This document shows, piece by piece, positions 60,113 to 64,000 of a DNA stretch of 64,000 nucleotides (position 1 is its first letter; each line of letters opens with the position of its first letter). The notes beneath the pieces were generated by a model. That model was not told the origin of the DNA and searched no databases. It saw only the letters and a list, made by a program, of their open reading frames with translations. This DNA is from Rosa chinensis (lineage: Eukaryota > Streptophyta > Magnoliopsida > Rosales > Rosaceae), in the NCBI RefSeq assembly GCF_002994745.2, contig NC_037091.1:56653612-56717611 (forward strand). The letters run 5' to 3'. Both the position numbers and the translations under genes were made by a program.

Positions 60113-60196
60113 TTTGATTTCCAGAAAAAGGTTAAGCTCTAAGTGAGGTTTCTCTGGTTGGTTGAAAGATGTGGTTTAAACTTAGCTAGCTATGGC

Positions 60197-60206
60197 CTAT
60201 ATATAG
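60197..60206 (-). promoter_or_regulatory. TATA box of the SEO gene
   Basis: CTATATATAG lies 85-94 bp upstream of the ATG at 60112 on the minus strand, giving an expected leader of about 60 nt. Confidence 0.65.
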
Positions 60207-60209
60207 CTC

Positions 60210-60963
60210 ACGTAGTATGGAACAAACAGGCAAAAATCACTGTTCTGCTACCTTGCTTCAGTTGGGGTTTAAAACTTTAAACCATGAAAAGTGCAAGAAG
60301 AGAATATAAATACTCTTTCTTTATTTAGTTAAGGGGCTTTACTCTGAGTATGTAATATTCTCCAGCATTCAAAATCTTTTCTCACCTTTACGAAACGTAG
60401 CTTCTTATATTCTTACTCCAGGAATCTATTTAATTATGATCATTGTGGCACAGATGTTGTTGTTCATTGCTAGATTGAGATAGTTCATTAGTTTGTCTTT
60501 AGTTGTACTGCTTGTGTTATCTTTGTTTCATTAAAGCTCTTTTTCTTTAATCCTGTCCTTGGATTCTTAACTTTGTTCTACCTTCTACATCTAGAGGGTC
60601 GGACCTCCGGACCTTGTACAAGACATTTCATTGGAGAATTCTAGATCTTGATCCAGGCTCTCAAACAGTCAAACCTTACATTTTGTTTTATTTTTATCTT
60701 TTCTTTTTTCGAAAGAGATGAAGTTTTATCAAGAACTTTGAAAGACATTGTCAAGGGGAATGATACTGGTGTCATCAAAATCTTGTCCAGACCAAGCGAA
60801 GAGAAGAATACTACACTCTATTTTAATTCAAACTTTGAGCATCTACTGCTAAAATAGAAGAGAGCCAAGATGACACTTTATCCATCTGCAAAATGAGAGC
60901 TAGACGACACAGTTCTAGAAGAACCATAAATAAAATTTAAGAATAATAAGCTAAAAAAAACAC
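60210..60963. other. Intergenic upstream of SEO1
   Basis: AT-rich. A 69-codon frame at 60648-60857 has no recognisable domain. Nothing else seen. Confidence 0.4.
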
Positions 60964-61521
60964 TAAGAACATCTCCAACAGTGGTAGTTATTTTCACAAG
61001 TTAAATTAGCTGAAAGTGAATTACTAGCTAGCAAGTTTATGAATTTTGCTCCACCAATGATAGTTATTTGTAAGTCAAATACTTTAAAAAGAAGAAGAAA
61101 GAACATTGTACGTAATTGAAAAAATTTTAACGTTGAGAGATTTAACATTAGTTTTTTTTTTTTTTTTTGACTTTGTCAATAGGAACCCAAAGGCTTCTTA
61201 GGCCCAAGATAAATCCCTTCGACGCATGTGAAATGCTCCAACTGTGCATTGCAGCACAGTGTCTGGCCACTTTGATAGCTTCGGGGTTCGAACCTAGGTT
61301 GGGGAGCACACCCAACTAGGCAAGAACCACTAAGCCACTTGCAGTTATTAGATTTAACATTAGCTTAAATTCTCTCTATTTAGCTAAATATAGCTATGGA
61401 TTTTAGCTAAAACTAAATTTAATTTTAGTTTAGGTAGTCTACTGAAGTGATATTTTTCCTTACAATTAGTTAAATTTTAAATTTATTTTAAAATAAATAA
61501 TCTATTGAAGATGCTTCCTAA
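60964..61521. mobile_element. Harbinger/Tourist-like MITE (copy C), TSD TAA, split by a SINE
   Basis: 60967-61518 starts GAACATCTCCAACAG and ends CTATTGAAGATGCTTCC, with TAA on both sides (60964-60966, 61519-61521). Without the inserted SINE and its duplication it would be about 340 bp, like copy B at 48554-48879. Confidence 0.8.
61138..61363 (-). mobile_element. tRNA-derived SINE, minus strand, 14-bp TSD
   Basis: 61152-61349. On the minus strand it starts with A box TGGCTTAGTGG, then B box GGTTCGAACC (about 61292-61301 on the plus strand), and ends in a poly(A) (T-run from 61152). It is flanked by AGATTTAACATTAG (61138-61151 and 61350-61363). Internal Pol III boxes, short length, poly(A) and long target duplication define a SINE; it is inserted in MITE copy C. 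Confidence 0.92.
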
Positions 61522-62332
61522 AGCTTGTTTAAAGAGCTCAAAAGAGTAGGGTGGTACCGTGATAGTACTCTAGTAGTACTAACTTTTTTATTTGGTTTTA
61601 ATTCATCCTTAAACCCCTTGCATAATTAATACTAATAAAAAATTAAGGACGACTTTTTATATTAAATGAAGAGTACATAGAGTGATGCAAGCATATCAAA
61701 ATTAAAGCAATGGAATGAAATAAGAGGGACAAACGCACTTAAAATAGAAAATAACAAGAACATAACTAAAGACCTAAAGACATCAATCGAACTGTACTAT
61801 ATATGTCATGTGGGCAGTGTAAAAATAGCCGTGGACCCTAAATGTATTTTTAAGAGGGTAAACCTCGCTTAGTCTATTAAATATTTATAATATTATATCA
61901 AAGGGGTAGACCTCTTTAATTTACTTAGAAACTCTCACGTACTATGACCAACCATAAAGTCGTTAGTCGAGCATTTTGTTTCTTCTTCTGTGTAGAAGGA
62001 GAGTACGTCACGATTAAAAGAGATGGTTTGTGACGGAGTGCATGAAGAGGGAGAAATGGGAAGTGCGGAGTGATAAATTAAAGTTTAATTAGTCAGTTAC
62101 CATAGTGATCTTATTTTATTAAATTATTATGTCAAAAGTATTAGGGATATAACTGCTCCTCTCCGTATGTATAGCATATAGATAGGTATTCAACATACAT
62201 ATATATAAAGGCGTGTACCGTGTACGTCATGATCACATCTTCATCATTTATCATCACACATAATTTGTTGATCCGGTGTTAATTAGCAGCAATAGCATAA
62301 GCTAATCTACAAATGCAGGTTTCAAAAAATTA
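61522..62332. other. Intergenic between the SEO genes
   Basis: AT-rich. No gene or transposon end recognised. Confidence 0.4.
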
Positions 62333-62931
62333 AGTCGTACTTTTTTTTTTTTTGAGAAAGCGGTGTAAGAGCTAACTCAGCGCTCTTACCCGAATTTATT
62401 AAAAATCAAGTAAAAAAAGATACATAGCAAGGGGGGCTAGACCAAACCTTGCCGAAAGAGAAAAAAATAAAAATGCAAAGTACAGAAGATACAAAAATCA
62501 TTGAGAAGCGGGGGACTAGGCCAAGACCGCTTCCAAAACAAACACAATACTAAAAGACAAACAAAAGAGGCACTTCTTATCTTTCTTGTTATTTCCATCC
62601 ATAAAATAAGACAACCCTTCCACTATGAAAAACAATAATTTGGAAAACCCAAATAATCAGCTTGTAGAAACCTGTGGAGCTCACTAGGAGGATTATCATA
62701 CCAAGTAAAAGTTGCATTGCTACAACATTACCTTCTCTAAAAATATGACTACATCGAAAATTCATTTGGTGTACTTTAGAGAGACAATTGCCCCAACGAA
62801 CTGTTTCCATGGAGGAGAAAAAGACCTAGAAGAGAAGCAAGCTACCACACTAATAGAATCACTTTCCAACCATAAATGGAACCACCCTCTAGCAAAGGCA
62901 ATTTCGATAGCCAAGATAACAGTAGTCGTAC
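62333..62931 (-). mobile_element. 5'-truncated LINE with RNase H-like C-terminus, 8-bp TSD
   Basis: 62341-62923. A T-run at 62341 is the poly(A) tail of a minus-strand LINE. The minus strand from 62923 encodes ILAIEIAFARGWFHLWLESD and SISVVACF, then, after a frameshift, VRWGNCLSKVHQMNFRCSHI and FREGNVVA: the RNase H-like domain found at the end of plant LINE polyproteins. It is flanked by AGTCGTAC (62333-62340 and 62924-62931). It lies in the same orientation as the SEO2 gene, 15 bp beyond its stop codon. Confidence 0.85.
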
Positions 62932-62946
62932 GATGCAAGGTCGAGC

Positions 62947-63615
62947 TCAGTCAGTGCAGCAGCGGAACATGTTGAACCTCTCCATGATACGTCCACATTC
63001 AGCGCAGGCCACCATCTCCGGCATGACTCCGGTGACAGGCAACATCAAACTGGAGCAGTGATGTGGGGCCTGCTTAGACACCCCAGCAAGGTATTCATTC
63101 AGTGCAGGGGTAAACCCTAACTCACTGTGCCTTGTCTTCCACGCATTAAACTCCCTCAAGCTCCTCAACATATGCTCCCCGTTTGCCTTAGACATCTCCG
63201 CCGAACCGGTCCCAATCAGCGCCCACCCGTGGTCGCTGGAACCGAAAGTCAGCATTGATATAATCCCTTGCATTACGGCATCGTCGTTTTTCATAGCAAC
63301 ATAATCGGTCGTCCCAAGTTGACTTGATTTCTTAAGCTTGTTCTGGAGTTGATGTCCTTTGGATTCCCACATGCTTTCTAGACGAGTCCAGAACAACGAA
63401 ATGAATTGCCACTCGATCGTGTGGCTTAGATTCTCGTCTTGAATGATTCTCATTATGTTCTTCACCACTTTCTCCGTAGCCTTCCTCTTGCCCACGTAAA
63501 GCAATTCCAACCGGATTCCAGCTTCCCAAGCCACACTTCTTGCCGCCCTTGTGAAACTCCGGATCCATTTTATGTCTTCTCCACCGTACAAGCAAATGTA
63601 TTTCCTTTCGGTGAT
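62947..63615 (-). CDS. Second SEO gene, last exon only (222 aa), 5' part outside window
   Basis: Starts at acceptor CAG|ATCACC (63615) and encodes ITERKYICLYGGEDIKWIRS through to ACAECGRIMERFNMFRCCTD and a TGA at 62947. It is colinear with exon 7 of the SEO gene at 56901-57551 and clearly paralogous, with a slightly longer middle. The frame is open and conserved, so the gene is likely intact. The preceding exon is not within the remaining 385 bp, which read as intron, so the rest lies beyond the right edge. A LINE fragment abuts its 3' end. Confidence 0.92.
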   Translation of the reverse strand: MTERKYICLYGGEDIKWIRSFTRAARSVAWEAGIRLELLYVGKRKATEKVVKNIMRIIQDENLSHTIEWQFISLFWTRLESMWESKGHQLQNKLKKSSQLGTTDYVAMKNDDAVMQGIISMLTFGSSDHGWALIGTGSAEMSKANGEHMLRSLREFNAWKTRHSELGFTPALNEYLAGVSKQAPHHCSSLMLPVTGVMPEMVACAECGRIMERFNMFRCCTD

Positions 63616-64000
63616 CTGAAATCGAAAAGCAAAATACTCCATCACTTCATCTTAGTTTAGATATATGGATCAACATCCAACATGGCCAGCCTTAATTACA
63701 TTTGAGTTCTTTTTAGGTTAGCCTATCACGCCCTATATATATTTTCAAAAGAAATACATTTTGGAGATACATTAGTAACTAAAATCCACATTTTGTAAAT
63801 TCAATTAGGTTGCATACATGTAAAACAGATTAATATATAAGAGTTCACTTTTTATGAACAGTATAGCTAACAATATAACAGGGCACAGAAGTTAAGCCAT
63901 GTATATATGTCAGACTAGGTCATGTAAATTTAGTAGTCAACGTATATATGTTAATAGCATGAGCTTACTAATTAACCATAAACTAGCAATTGACCCCAAA
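63616..64000 (-). other. Intron of the second SEO gene (partial)
   Basis: AT-rich sequence upstream (minus strand) of the last exon; no exon recognised. It is much longer than the matching 93-bp intron of the first SEO gene. Confidence 0.6.

Overview
The window is plant nuclear DNA, from a eudicot. It has intron-split genes with GT/AG borders, full-size ABCB transporters, sieve-element occlusion (SEO) genes, a JINGUBANG-type WD40 gene, a nuclear tRNA-Thr, and many plant-type transposons (Copia, solo LTRs, CACTA, MULE, hAT, Harbinger-like MITEs, LINE, SINE). The overall character would fit Rosaceae, but that is only an impression; no single feature proves it.

Layout. 1-5.8 kb is a wrecked ABCB pseudogene whose last intron took a LINE-like insertion (17-bp target duplication). 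7.2-11.7 kb is its intact tandem neighbour, a 7-exon gene for a 1263-aa ABCB exporter. 11.9-22.9 kb is a transposon nest: a probable large CACTA element with long repeat-rich ends, a second CACTA (14043-19410, TSD AGA) inside it that carries a captured SRFR1-like fragment, a cation/calcium-exchanger fragment, and a MULE-type MITE. 23.4-30.4 kb is a complete but mutated Ty1/copia element (LTRs about 98% alike, TSD GATAA). 31.4-32.2 kb holds a second LINE-like remnant. 33.5-39.0 kb holds two solo LTRs (3.46 and 1.88 kb) in the same orientation.

39-46 kb is mostly MITEs and a Pack-MULE. 46.6-47.9 kb is an intronless WD40 gene with its own TATA and G-box. 48-55.4 kb is intergenic DNA with a MULE, a hAT MITE, a Pack-MULE carrying a pollen-receptor-kinase fragment, and a tRNA-Thr(UGU) gene at 52808. 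55.5-56.5 kb looks like a growth-type promoter followed by a non-coding transcript, possibly with snoRNAs. 56.9-60.1 kb is a complete SEO gene on the minus strand (7 exons, 841 aa). A second SEO gene enters from the right edge; only its last exon (62947-63615) is in the window, and a truncated LINE sits right behind its stop codon.

Genes expected to be functional: the ABCB exporter (plasma membrane), the JINGUBANG-like WD40 protein, SEO1 and probably SEO2 (phloem P-protein filaments), and tRNA-Thr. Most of the rest is transposons, several of which carry pieces of host genes. I found no prokaryotic-type system, CRISPR array or gene-cluster pathway. The most unusual content is the nested gene-capturing DNA transposons and several insertion sites whose empty version is preserved in a neighbouring duplicate.
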